This document shows positions 33,489 through 42,922 of a DNA stretch of 64,000 nt, piece after piece; position 1 is the stretch's first letter; each line of letters begins with the position of its first letter. A model generated the notes under the pieces. That model had not been told where the DNA came from, did not search any database, and was given only the letters and a program-made list of their open reading frames with translations. The position numbers and the translations under genes were made by a program. Location of the stretch: the NCBI RefSeq assembly GCF_034928825.1, contig NZ_JAYFUL010000034.1:1-64000 (forward strand). Reading direction: 5' to 3'. This DNA comes from Arcicella aquatica. GTDB taxonomy: Bacteria > Bacteroidota > Bacteroidia > Cytophagales > Spirosomataceae.

Positions 33489-34883
33489 CTATGGCTTTTC
33501 TACTTTTTTATACCCTATAATTCTATTTTTAGCATCAAAAAACTTTAAAATATAAGTACCTGATTGCTGTTTGTTTACTGTCAGTTTTTTCTTACTTAAT
33601 TTTTTCTTTGCAATAGATTTTCCTTGAAGATTTATTAATTGTGCGGAATAAACGGTATTACCTGTACTTTTTATCGTAAAAACATCTTGGCGAGCATTGG
33701 AAAGAATATCTACATCTGTTAATTCAGGCGTTTTACTCAACCCTAAGGTTTTTAGGACATAATTTCCAATATCAGTCTTTATACAGGGCGATAGTGCTGT
33801 AGTTCCTTTTTGAAACATATTGAATCCTCCATTCCACTCCCACCAAGCAGATGGAATATCTAAGGCAGTCAACGCATCGTAAACAGCATTGGCATGTCTG
33901 CAACGACTATCGGCATCTGCAAAATTGCTGTAAGAGCCAAACTCTCCTAAGAAGATAGGGACATTTTTCTGAACAGACCAATCTTTTGCCTTGGCAAGTG
34001 CATTGTAAATTGCTTCTGGAGTCCCATATCTTGAATAATGAGTAACGTTATACTCTACCCAAGTTCCTTTTGCTGAAGGAGGTACTACTAGCGTTGAATT
34101 GTCTGTGGGGCTTGGGAAAGGAATATTTCTTAAATCTCTTACTTCTGGACTCGTCCATGTTGCCCCTTGGTGGGTAAAAATAAATGGGTCGTAATAATGA
34201 AAAGTATAAATAATATTGGGGTCATCAAAAGGTTCAGATTTTAATAAACCTTCTCTACTATTCCAGTCATGAAAGCCTACAACAAGCGTATGGCGAGGGG
34301 CAATGGCTCTGACTGCACTGATTAATTGGTTGGCCTCTGCTCGCCATTCCTCTGCGGTGATGTCGTGGGGTTCATTTTGTAATTCAAAAAACACTTTCTC
34401 AGGGTCTGTATTTTTATACCTTTCTGCGACACTCTTCCACAAAAATAATTTTCTATCGATGGTATTTGCTTCAGGTATCGAGCCATTGTATTCTGGGTGA
34501 TGTAAATCAATAATTACTTTCAATCCATTATTCATACACCATTTAATGAGAGAATCTGTAGCCGTTAGTCCAAGCGGATAATCCCATTGATAAGGTGCTT
34601 GTATAGAAGCAAAGGCACTAAAACAAACGGGCATTCTGATAGTTTTGAAGCCTTCTTTAGCAATATCAGCAATCATGCTTTTACGTTTCATTACCTCTGA
34701 CATCTTCAAGAAATCACCATAATGATTAGCTTTTGTCCCTACCCAATAATTTTCTAAATAAGAAAGGTTCATTCCGATGCCCAATGTGGCGGCTCTTTTC
34801 GAAGCAATTGTTTGCGAGAAAAGGGTATTATTCAATACTAAGTTTATACTGAATAATACAAAATATACAATGTTTTTTTTCAT
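33489..34883 (-). CDS. GH5 endoglucanase/xyloglucanase with T9SS-like tail
   Basis: 464 aa with a signal peptide (1-24). The GH5 barrel spans about residues 28-370, with acid/base Glu171 in FFELQNEPHDI and nucleophile Glu314 in IFLGEFGSYSN; VIIDLHHPEY is also typical. The last 75 residues form a C-terminal sorting-like domain ending SGTYILKFFDAKNRIIGYKK, which suggests type IX secretion to the surface or medium. The family cuts beta-1,4-glucans; in this operon xyloglucan is the likely polymer. It is 7 bp after GH9 and 40 bp before GH31. Confidence 0.88.
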   Translation of the reverse strand: MKKNIVYFVLFSINLVLNNTLFSQTIASKRAATLGIGMNLSYLENYWVGTKANHYGDFLKMSEVMKRKSMIADIAKEGFKTIRMPVCFSAFASIQAPYQWDYPLGLTATDSLIKWCMNNGLKVIIDLHHPEYNGSIPEANTIDRKLFLWKSVAERYKNTDPEKVFFELQNEPHDITAEEWRAEANQLISAVRAIAPRHTLVVGFHDWNSREGLLKSEPFDDPNIIYTFHYYDPFIFTHQGATWTSPEVRDLRNIPFPSPTDNSTLVVPPSAKGTWVEYNVTHYSRYGTPEAIYNALAKAKDWSVQKNVPIFLGEFGSYSNFADADSRCRHANAVYDALTALDIPSAWWEWNGGFNMFQKGTTALSPCIKTDIGNYVLKTLGLSKTPELTDVDILSNARQDVFTIKSTGNTVYSAQLINLQGKSIAKKKLSKKKLTVNKQQSGTYILKFFDAKNRIIGYKKVEKP

Positions 34884-34890
34884 GTTAATA

Positions 34891-36654
34891 TCATTTTATA
34901 GACCTGCTCATTTTTGATTGTAAGGCTTCAATAGCCGCGGATAAATAGGCCATCGGAGCATTCCAATTAATTGCAATTTCGTTAGTCGAATATGAACAAT
35001 CTGCATCTAAATAAGATTCATCAGCTACTTTGGTTGTGTATCCTACACATTTATCCTGTTGTCCAGGATTTGCTCCTCCAGACAAAAAACCTGGTAAAGG
35101 TTCAACGATACCATCCGCCATTGCCAAGCGATGATGCGGATGCATAGGCGTTTTTGAACCAAAGGCTGTCATAAACGAATACCCAGTTCCATTTCTACCA
35201 AGCAGATAATCTAAGTTACTTAAAGCTAAATCTAAGTATTTTTTATTTTTTGTCAATTTAAATGCTTGAATCATGGCTATTCCTTGATTGGCAGCTCCAC
35301 CAGAGCTTCCCCACATAAAATCTCTGGCAGTTCTTCCCATTACTGTTTGGAAAGAACGCTTTTCAACACCATTCGCCAACGTATCTATAAAGGTCAGGAG
35401 TCTGTTTTTCAAAATAGGGAAATCGTCTTTTGCTTTTCCTGTTAATTGATGTTGAAATCTTGCGAAGGTATAATACCCCAATAGACGCACTTGATTCCAA
35501 GAAGGTATATTCATTTTTGTGTTAAGCTGATTCCCAATAGTGTTGTAATAGCTATCATCTTTGGTAGTGATATATAATTCTGTGGCTGCCCAGAAAAATT
35601 CATCCGAGGAATCATTGTCACCATAAGCACCCGTTATTATTTTAGGTAAAAACTGTTCATTCAATTTATTTTGATCGTACTTCACGTTTGGATTTTTAAT
35701 CGCCCAATTCCAAGCACGAGTAGAAGCTAGCAAACAAGAATCAGCCAAAGCTGGAAACTCTTTTGGAAATTGCTTGAAAACCCTAGCCGCTTGTGCCATT
35801 ACCGCAGCAAAATCGAGGGTAGCAGTAGTACTTTTTTGTACTGCATATCGCGTTTTAGTTGCCTCCTTAGGCATAATGATTGGGTCAAAAACAGCATTGG
35901 TTAATTTATGATAAACTCCTCCATCAGTATCTTGCATGGTTAACATCCAACGTAAATTCCACAGTGCTTCATCTAATATATCGGGAATAGTATTATTACT
36001 TTCTGGAATATTCAGGTTTTGTTGTTGAAAATACGCTGGGAAATCTTCATACAACGAAAAAAGCGTTCCCATCGTAATACCTGAATTTACGATATACTTA
36101 TTATAGTCGCCTGCATCGTACCATCCTTTAGGCGATGAAATGACAGTGCCTTCTGGTCTTTCGGGGCTTACAGCCGAAGCATGAATTAATATTTTGGTAT
36201 CTGGATGTGCAAATGGTCTTGCCCATTTCCCAGCATATTTTGAAGGAAGTTCGATAGAGGCTCTTTGATAATAAAAGGCTTTTAGGGATGCCTTAGCGAG
36301 GTTTTGATGGATATTAGCACGCACTTCAAATGGATAAGAAACCCCTAATGAGGGTACTTCTATTACATATTTACCTACGCTTTGTAAGCTTGAAAAATCT
36401 GCTATTTGAGTGGTTTTTCCAGAAAATTCTGATTTGCGAGAGGTACTTAATGTACCTACTAAAACCGTTTTACTTAAATCGCTCGTTTTAACTAAAAAAG
36501 TGGTTGCTTTAGCATTGACAACAACGGCTATTTTAGGCGCATTTGGATAAAAACCAATTTGATTAAGGCGAATATTTTCTGATACTTTTTGTCCAAAAAT
36601 TGGGTAAAAAATAAAAGAAACCACACATAACATTATATACTTAAAGCTATTCAT
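34891..36654 (-). CDS. GH9 endoglucanase
   Basis: 587 aa with an export signal (1-21). An N-terminal Ig-like CelD_N domain spans about 25-112 (IRLNQIGFYPNAPKIAVVV). The GH9 catalytic domain spans about 120-580. Catalytic elements are Asp180 and Asp183 in GWYDAGDYNKYIVN, the His motif TPMHPHHRLAMAD and acid Glu559 in STNEIAINWN. It hydrolyses beta-1,4-glucan. No sorting tail is present, so a periplasmic site is possible, unlike GH5 and GH44. A 147-bp spacer with nested inverted repeats separates it from the upstream dehydrogenase gene. Confidence 0.92.
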   Translation of the reverse strand: MNSFKYIMLCVVSFIFYPIFGQKVSENIRLNQIGFYPNAPKIAVVVNAKATTFLVKTSDLSKTVLVGTLSTSRKSEFSGKTTQIADFSSLQSVGKYVIEVPSLGVSYPFEVRANIHQNLAKASLKAFYYQRASIELPSKYAGKWARPFAHPDTKILIHASAVSPERPEGTVISSPKGWYDAGDYNKYIVNSGITMGTLFSLYEDFPAYFQQQNLNIPESNNTIPDILDEALWNLRWMLTMQDTDGGVYHKLTNAVFDPIIMPKEATKTRYAVQKSTTATLDFAAVMAQAARVFKQFPKEFPALADSCLLASTRAWNWAIKNPNVKYDQNKLNEQFLPKIITGAYGDNDSSDEFFWAATELYITTKDDSYYNTIGNQLNTKMNIPSWNQVRLLGYYTFARFQHQLTGKAKDDFPILKNRLLTFIDTLANGVEKRSFQTVMGRTARDFMWGSSGGAANQGIAMIQAFKLTKNKKYLDLALSNLDYLLGRNGTGYSFMTAFGSKTPMHPHHRLAMADGIVEPLPGFLSGGANPGQQDKCVGYTTKVADESYLDADCSYSTNEIAINWNAPMAYLSAAIEALQSKMSRSIK

Positions 36655-36700
36655 TGGATAATTTTTGTTTATAAATTTTAAGGATAATCATTTTAGTTGG

Positions 36701-36793
36701 GAGTGGTAAGTTGGGAGTTATAAAGTTGTAAATTATTAATAAACAACTTTATATAAACACACTAATTATATAACTTCTTACAAATTACCACTC
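36701..36793. repeat. Nested inverted repeat inside the PUL operon
   Basis: The outer arms GAGTGGTAA (36701-36709) and TTACCACTC (36785-36793), and the inner arms ATAAAGTTG (36720-36728) and CAACTTTAT (36744-36752), form a cruciform-like structure. It lies just beyond the stop of the dehydrogenase gene and may act as an mRNA-stabilising or processing hairpin. Confidence 0.6.
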
Positions 36794-36801
36794 ACAACTC
36801 A

Positions 36802-38001
36802 TCACTTCTTAGTCACTAATTGATACAATGCTCCTTTATCACTTCCTAGTAGCACTGTTAGCAAATACACCTCACCTGCTTGGTCTTCGCCAAAGCTGTA
36901 AATATGCCAGTTGCCAGCCTCTTGCGAGATAGAAAGTTTTTCTCTGTTCCATTGTTCTTTTTTACTATCAGTCAACGCCCATACAGGACCTGTCCAGTCA
37001 GCAAAAATATATTTTCCATAAAGGGCAGGAATTTGTTTACCTCTATACACAAAGCCTCCTGTAATACTCAATCCGTCTGAGTGGGGATATTCTGAAATAG
37101 GATTAATCCAATTTTTAGGGTCTGGGTCGTTCGGGAATTTTTCGTGTAATCCTTCTCTGATTCTCCAGCCATAATTACTGCCTTTTGTTACAAGGTCTAC
37201 TTCCTCATAATTATCCTGACCAACGTCTCCTACGAATAATTCGCCTGTTTTTTTATCAAAACTTATACGCCAAGGATTTCTGAAACCATAAGCAAAAATC
37301 TCAGGGCGTACCTCTGATTTTCCAACAAAGGGATTATCGCTTGGAATACTGTAAGGCAATTGTTTTACATCAACCCTAAGGATTTTCCCTAAAAAATTGC
37401 TTAGGTTTTGGGCATTACCAAACTCGCCATGTTTATCATTCTGACCTCCACCATCGCCTACAGCAATGTATAAAAATCCGTCTGGGCCAAATTTTAAATC
37501 TCCACCGTTATGGTTAGATTGTGGCTCGTTAAATTCCAATACTGTTTTAGCAGTACTTTCATCCACAGCATTCTTATTTTGGCTTGAAACAGTGTATTCT
37601 CTGATTAAGCTTTTATGGTCAACTCCTTTCGTACCACTTGCTCCAGGAATACTACAGTATACGTATAATTTGCCATTTTTAGCAAAATCTGGATGAAAAG
37701 CCAAGCCTAAGAGTCCGCGTTCTTCATAGCCTTTTTTCTTAACTACTTCATCAGTAATATCTAAAAATAAGGTTGGTAATACTTTCCCTTTTTGTATGAT
37801 TTTAATTTTCCCTTCTTGTTCACCTACAAACAACCTGCCTGATTTATCATTAGGTTCAGCAAAAACCGTTGGATGTGACAGTTGGTCTGAAATCAGTTTT
37901 GTATCTACTTTAATGGTAGAAATTGCTTCCTGACTATAACCCGAACAGCTAAATACTAAGCTGAGGAAAAATATATTGCTAAGTTTTTTTATCGTTATCA
38001 T
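36802..38001 (-). CDS. PQQ-dependent sugar dehydrogenase, lipoprotein
   Basis: 399 aa. Lipobox LVFSC (Cys19) predicts a lipoprotein. The rest is the six-bladed glucose/sorbosone dehydrogenase propeller: RLFVGEQEGKIKII, GLLGLAFHPDF, the active-site His stretch SNHNGGDLKFGPDGFLYIAVGDGG, FAYGFRNPWRISFD and SNYGWRIREG. Relatives oxidise aldoses to lactones with PQQ and feed electrons to the respiratory chain. Its position in the middle of a glycan operon is unusual and suggests oxidation of released sugars. No PQQ synthesis genes are in the window. A non-enzymatic or other-substrate role remains possible. Confidence 0.88.
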   Translation of the reverse strand: MITIKKLSNIFFLSLVFSCSGYSQEAISTIKVDTKLISDQLSHPTVFAEPNDKSGRLFVGEQEGKIKIIQKGKVLPTLFLDITDEVVKKKGYEERGLLGLAFHPDFAKNGKLYVYCSIPGASGTKGVDHKSLIREYTVSSQNKNAVDESTAKTVLEFNEPQSNHNGGDLKFGPDGFLYIAVGDGGGQNDKHGEFGNAQNLSNFLGKILRVDVKQLPYSIPSDNPFVGKSEVRPEIFAYGFRNPWRISFDKKTGELFVGDVGQDNYEEVDLVTKGSNYGWRIREGLHEKFPNDPDPKNWINPISEYPHSDGLSITGGFVYRGKQIPALYGKYIFADWTGPVWALTDSKKEQWNREKLSISQEAGNWHIYSFGEDQAGEVYLLTVLLGSDKGALYQLVTKK

Positions 38002-38020
38002 GTTTTCTAATGGTAAATGG

Positions 38021-38077
38021 GTGAATTGTGAATGAGTGAATTATTTTTTTTGAAAAAACAACTTCATTTATTCACAA
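38021..38077. repeat. GTGA-word inverted repeat between PQQ dehydrogenase and GH2 genes
   Basis: TTGTGAATGAGTGAA (38026-38040) pairs with TTCATTTATTCACAA (38063-38077) with two mismatches. T- and A-runs lie in the loop. It follows the GH2 stop on the minus strand and belongs to the low-complexity family also seen at 1-226 and 56173-56355. Confidence 0.6.
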
Positions 38078-38085
38078 TAAACTAA

Positions 38086-40887
38086 CTAGTTTTCAATAGC
38101 TTTATTTTTAAAATCAAACAATATTTTACCCTTAATAGGCGTGTAATTCAGCATCATATTTTTCTGACTTTGAGGGCCATATAAATTAGCTGGATTAAAC
38201 TTTGCCCCTATCGGACTAATACCATTTAAGAAACCAATATTCCCTGTCGGAAATGGGGGACTGGTATTATCATTGGTCGCACCTTTAGGTTTTTGAGGTT
38301 GAAGCATCTGCAAAAACATATTTTCGTCTTCCGCGTATACTGTAAAGGCACTTTCCTTGGTTTCAATCACTACCCATTTCAAATCTGAATGATAGCCTTT
38401 GAATTCTGGATATTGAAAGTCCTCCCCTGTAATAGCATCGTTATAATCTTTATGCCATACCCCATATTTCAACCCTTTCATACGGTTTTTCCACACTCTG
38501 AAAGGTCCACGCCCCAACCATTTCATGCCAGTAATGTTACTTTCTGGATAGTTGAAAGTAATTCCCATAAAGTCTGCATCTCCTTTTTGTGAATATTGAT
38601 AAGAAAGTTCTACAGGTTGATTGCTCGAAAACTTCCACCATACATTAAAACTTCCGCCATCACCACCGTAGTTGACGGCTACTTCATAGCCATTGGCAGT
38701 AGCATAATGTTTAAACGATTTTAAGGTAACATTTACCCCTGCCAAACTTGGGCCATTCGATAATGAAATGTCTGATTTTGAATTGTTTACTTTAGACAAA
38801 TAGCCCGTAGTTTTATCAAAAACATAGATAATATTATCAGCCTTAATCGTCAAGAAATTAGCATCTTCGCTTGCCTCAATTTTTGAAACAGTGTTTTTTG
38901 AGGCAATTATCTTGGTAATCTCTTCTTGTTCTTCAGGAATTACCCACGACCATGTGAAAATCTCCTTACCATTCTGATTGGTTGCTTTTAAATAAAGCGC
39001 ATCGCTTTCTGTCCAATTACTAGGTAAATTCAATTTCAGATAACCTGTTTCTCCAGCAGGAATAGAAGTAAATGCAGGCTTTCCTGTTTGATTTACGATG
39101 GCTTCTAAAGACTTATCACTTGGTTTTGGGAAAGAAACCAAGTGCCATTCAAAAGTACATTGATTCAAATCGGTGAAGAAATAGTGGTTTTCAACAGGCA
39201 GTTTTCCTTCAAACGTGCGTGGTAAATATTTTTTTGTAATCCTTACAGGCGACCATATTTCCTTGATAGCATAAAAGCTAGCTTCTTTTTCACGATGTGG
39301 TCCCAAGATTCCATCAGGGGCATTGTTACCAAAGCCATCAAGAATACCGTTTTTATCCGTTCTTACGACGGCTTCATCCACAAACGACCATAGGAACCCG
39401 CCTGAACAATGGGGGTGTTTCAACATCAAATCCCAAAAGTCTTCCAACCCAGCCCCATGTCCGCCATCATACAAACCGTGCATAAATTCGGTTGGCATCA
39501 TGATGTCTTTATCGTACAAAACGGCGTTTGCTAAATAATTATAAGTAATATAATGTTTTGAATCGAAACCACTGAAACGCTCCCAAGGGTGAAACACTGG
39601 GCGTTTTTGTGGGTCATACAATTCAAAATCATTATCTAACCCTCTGTTCCAACCACCTTCGTTACCATTATCCCAAAATAAAATAGAAGGATGGTTTACA
39701 TCACGAATCACTACTTCTTTCACGAGCTTTCTGCCTGGAATAGTGTCGTATTTGTTTTGCCATCCTGTCAATTCATCCATCACATATAACCCAAGTGAAT
39801 CACAAACATCTAAAAAATGAATATCAGGAGGATAATGCGACATCCTAACGGCATTCATATTCATTTCTTGCATCAATTTTACATCATTGATGCTCACAGA
39901 TTTGCTGGTAGTTCTGCCTGTTTCAGGATTAAAAGAGTGTCTGTTAGACCCACGAAGCATTACCTTTACGCCATTCACATAAATACCGTCTCGCTTTCTG
40001 ACTTCGATACTTCTAAAACCAAATCGCTGAGTGCGTGCATGAATGATACCTTTTTCATCTTTCAATGATACCTTTGCCTGATACAAATTAGGATTTTCAG
40101 CATTCCATAATTTTACCTGTTGAAAAGCTTGTCTTAATACTGTCTTCTCGTCTGCTGGATTGATTTTAGCAGTAAACAATGCCCCTACATTTTGTCCTGC
40201 CAATGTTTGTACTTGTACATCGAGGCTTTGATTTGCAGTAGTTTTGGAAGTAAAAACATCTACAGAAAAATTGCCATCCGCCTTTGCATCAATCGCCAAA
40301 CGCTCAATAAAACTTTGTGGTACTACTTCCAGATAAACAGGGCGATAAATTCCACCAAAAGCCCAAAAATCACCATGACGTTCGGCAACATCAATTGACC
40401 TATTGGCTGAGGCTTTGTCGACTTTTACTTCCAGTAGGTTTTTACCTGTTTTTAATAACCCTGTAATCTCGTACTGAAATTGATAAAAGCCTCCTTGATG
40501 TACATCACCCGCCAATTTTCCATTGATTTTTACTTCAGTATCAGTCATTGAGCCTTCAAAAATGATATAGACCCTCTGACTTTTCCACGTCTTCGGAACG
40601 TCAAAAGTATGTTTATAAAGCCCTTGCTCGTCTGCCTTAGTTTCCTCTTTCCGATTTTCAGTACCATAACTATACTTGCCAAAACCTTGTAGTTCCCAAT
40701 TAGAAGGTACAGCAATTTTAGTCCACTTCCCGCTATTCATTCCTTTATTACAAAAGAAATCCCACTGTACGGTATGGTCTTTATCAGTTCCAGAAAGGTA
40801 AACTTTTTGGGTCTCTTGAGCGAATACGTTCAGTGATAGCAAAAAAATGCTTACCCAGAAGGCATAAAATAGTTTGTTTTTTTGCAT
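38086..40887 (-). CDS. GH2 beta-galactosidase
   Basis: 933 aa with a signal peptide (1-24). The order is GH2 sugar-binding domain (about 50-190), Ig-like domain, and TIM barrel (about 295-560). Acid/base Glu410 lies in FWDNGNEGGWN and nucleophile Glu467 in MMPTEFMHGLYD. VRMSHYPPDIHFLDVCDSLGLYVMDEL is the usual GH2 stretch. A C-terminal beta-galactosidase small-chain-like region covers about 690-930. In a xyloglucan locus it would remove beta-galactosyl side residues. Other GH2 activities (for example beta-mannosidase or glucuronidase) cannot be excluded. Confidence 0.88.
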   Translation of the reverse strand: MQKNKLFYAFWVSIFLLSLNVFAQETQKVYLSGTDKDHTVQWDFFCNKGMNSGKWTKIAVPSNWELQGFGKYSYGTENRKEETKADEQGLYKHTFDVPKTWKSQRVYIIFEGSMTDTEVKINGKLAGDVHQGGFYQFQYEITGLLKTGKNLLEVKVDKASANRSIDVAERHGDFWAFGGIYRPVYLEVVPQSFIERLAIDAKADGNFSVDVFTSKTTANQSLDVQVQTLAGQNVGALFTAKINPADEKTVLRQAFQQVKLWNAENPNLYQAKVSLKDEKGIIHARTQRFGFRSIEVRKRDGIYVNGVKVMLRGSNRHSFNPETGRTTSKSVSINDVKLMQEMNMNAVRMSHYPPDIHFLDVCDSLGLYVMDELTGWQNKYDTIPGRKLVKEVVIRDVNHPSILFWDNGNEGGWNRGLDNDFELYDPQKRPVFHPWERFSGFDSKHYITYNYLANAVLYDKDIMMPTEFMHGLYDGGHGAGLEDFWDLMLKHPHCSGGFLWSFVDEAVVRTDKNGILDGFGNNAPDGILGPHREKEASFYAIKEIWSPVRITKKYLPRTFEGKLPVENHYFFTDLNQCTFEWHLVSFPKPSDKSLEAIVNQTGKPAFTSIPAGETGYLKLNLPSNWTESDALYLKATNQNGKEIFTWSWVIPEEQEEITKIIASKNTVSKIEASEDANFLTIKADNIIYVFDKTTGYLSKVNNSKSDISLSNGPSLAGVNVTLKSFKHYATANGYEVAVNYGGDGGSFNVWWKFSSNQPVELSYQYSQKGDADFMGITFNYPESNITGMKWLGRGPFRVWKNRMKGLKYGVWHKDYNDAITGEDFQYPEFKGYHSDLKWVVIETKESAFTVYAEDENMFLQMLQPQKPKGATNDNTSPPFPTGNIGFLNGISPIGAKFNPANLYGPQSQKNMMLNYTPIKGKILFDFKNKAIEN

Positions 40888-40991
40888 ACTAATTTATTGA
40901 AGGTTTAATTTTTCATTCATACGAAACATCAGTAAAATATTTCCGCATAAAATTCTAAAAAACAAAGCACTTCCCTGTATGTATTTACTTG

Positions 40992-42860
40992 TCATAGCGC
41001 TAAAATCTTCTTGACTATCACCGTTTTATCGTTTGATAATTTGAGTAAATAAGTCCCTGATTTTAATTTTTGATTCACTTTGATAATCGTATCACCATCG
41101 GCAATAAACTGAGTATAAATTTGCCTTCCAGCTTCATCCATGAGTTCTAACTGCTTGAATTTTTCAGTACCAGCATCTACTGTAAATTCATTGTTACATG
41201 GATTAGGGAAAACTTTAACAGTATTTTCAGGCTCTGTTAAAGTCCCTAAAACAGCGGAGTATTGTCCTAATTTGCCAACTAATTGTATCGAAGTAATTGA
41301 CATAGCAGGGAGTGTAAGCGAAATAGCATTGTTATTTATCGATACAGTACCCTTGTTTAAAGCATTTTGAGAGTGAGAGACAAAAGTTTCTGTAGTGGGT
41401 AATGATTTTAAGGCAAGTGATGAGGCACTTTTGCCTGTTAAAACGAAGTTATCAAAACTTAAAGAAGTAGTTTTGGCACTTGTGGAAGAGCGATTTATCA
41501 ACACAACTGTCATAGAGTCTTGTGTGGCATTGATACTTGGATAAGCCGACACAAGGGTTTCATCTGATGAGCTACTTTTGATGGAAAAGCTTTTATTATA
41601 CCTACTAAACAAATGGAGTGTTTCCCACATTCCTGTACTCCAAGACCACGGTGTAAAAACCTCTACTTCATTTTTCATAAACTCACCTAAAGTAGAGCCA
41701 TACCAAACAGCCATCGCACTAGGGTCGGTGATATTCACGCCAGATTCAGTCAAGCCCAGTTTTACTCCATGATTTGCACCTAGGTATTTATCTAGCCAAT
41801 CGTTTACTCTTCCAAAAATATATTCTTTATTCAACGAATTATCATACCCTCCATTCACTACTTTTACGCCATTTGCTTCTGGATACACATAATTTCTATC
41901 AAAGAATACACGATGATATTGAACTACTTCATCAATTTTGTTACTACTTGGATAAAAATGAATATCTAAAACGTCTAATAACTTAATACCAGAACTTTTT
42001 TGTTCTTCAGCTACTCTTTTAATGAAATATTCTAACCACGGGTAGGTTTTACCATCCGCATTAATGGCTTTTGACCAATTATACCATTGCCATTCATTGG
42101 CTGTCACTGGCCCTACTAATTTAATAGTAGGAAATTTAGCTCTGGCTTTTTTTGCCACCTCGAAATACTTCTGCATAAATTCCTCCGCTGAAATCTGAAC
42201 AGGCATTACATCATCGTGGGTGCCGTTCCATATTTCCACTTCGTTATCCATGTTCCAATACAGCAATTGGTTTTTATCCAAGGCTAAATCTTTAAACCAA
42301 TGGTCTAGAATAGCAACTGTTGAATCTGCTGGCCAATTTTCAAGGTATTGGTTAATGTCTCCTTCTATCTTAGCTTTAGCCCCCGTAGGGTTTGGTGTAC
42401 CATTTCCAGCCAAATTTTGATTGACGCCTTCCCACCATTGAGAATTATTATAGTTCCAATCTGCGAAATTAGCCTGATTAGTTTTGGCTACTTTACCCAA
42501 CAATTGAAACGCCCACATACCTTGTGCCGAGGGCATATTGGCTTTTAAAGCTTTAGCGGCAACATCCCAATCGTTGGCATAGACATTATTATACCAGTCG
42601 GGATGAGAGGAAAGCTTTTTTCGCCAATTATATTTTGTGCAGTTATTTCCACCGCTTTCTCTAAAAAAAGTTACGCCTGCATCTTTTAGCATTGTCCAAT
42701 TAATGTCCAATACCTTTCCTGGGTCTGTGGTAAGCGAATTGTTTCTTCCATATAAATAAGGAGAAATGGCTTTTTTTTCAGCAGTAGCATCTATTTTTAT
42801 AGATACCTGTGCTTTTGTTGACAAGGTTACAAAAATGAATATGACTAAAATGTATTTCAT
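40992..42860 (-). CDS. GH44 endoglucanase/xyloglucanase with T9SS sorting tail
   Basis: 622 aa with a signal peptide (1-17). The catalytic domain resembles GH44: FRESGGNNCTKYNW (about 66-79), LLYWNMDNEVEIWNGTHDD with acid/base Glu207, DVLDIHFYPSS and KLGLTESGVN with nucleophile Glu372. A beta-sandwich follows (about 430-540). The C-terminal T9SS sorting domain has the PNPCNNEFTV start and the SGTYLLKLSNDKTVIVKKILAL end. Many GH44 enzymes attack xyloglucan. It is therefore predicted to work outside the cell and produce oligosaccharides for the SusCD importer. It lies 104 bp upstream of GH2 in the operon. Confidence 0.85.
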   Translation of the reverse strand: MKYILVIFIFVTLSTKAQVSIKIDATAEKKAISPYLYGRNNSLTTDPGKVLDINWTMLKDAGVTFFRESGGNNCTKYNWRKKLSSHPDWYNNVYANDWDVAAKALKANMPSAQGMWAFQLLGKVAKTNQANFADWNYNNSQWWEGVNQNLAGNGTPNPTGAKAKIEGDINQYLENWPADSTVAILDHWFKDLALDKNQLLYWNMDNEVEIWNGTHDDVMPVQISAEEFMQKYFEVAKKARAKFPTIKLVGPVTANEWQWYNWSKAINADGKTYPWLEYFIKRVAEEQKSSGIKLLDVLDIHFYPSSNKIDEVVQYHRVFFDRNYVYPEANGVKVVNGGYDNSLNKEYIFGRVNDWLDKYLGANHGVKLGLTESGVNITDPSAMAVWYGSTLGEFMKNEVEVFTPWSWSTGMWETLHLFSRYNKSFSIKSSSSDETLVSAYPSINATQDSMTVVLINRSSTSAKTTSLSFDNFVLTGKSASSLALKSLPTTETFVSHSQNALNKGTVSINNNAISLTLPAMSITSIQLVGKLGQYSAVLGTLTEPENTVKVFPNPCNNEFTVDAGTEKFKQLELMDEAGRQIYTQFIADGDTIIKVNQKLKSGTYLLKLSNDKTVIVKKILAL

Positions 42861-42922
42861 CGTATTTATCTTTAAAATTTACGTTATTGATGAAGTGTAA
42901 TGTATTTTATGAAAACACGCTT

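Noticed and set aside
39297..39538. Plus-strand ORFs inside the GH2 gene
   Set aside because: They lie antisense to conserved GH2 catalytic sequence and have no family resemblance.
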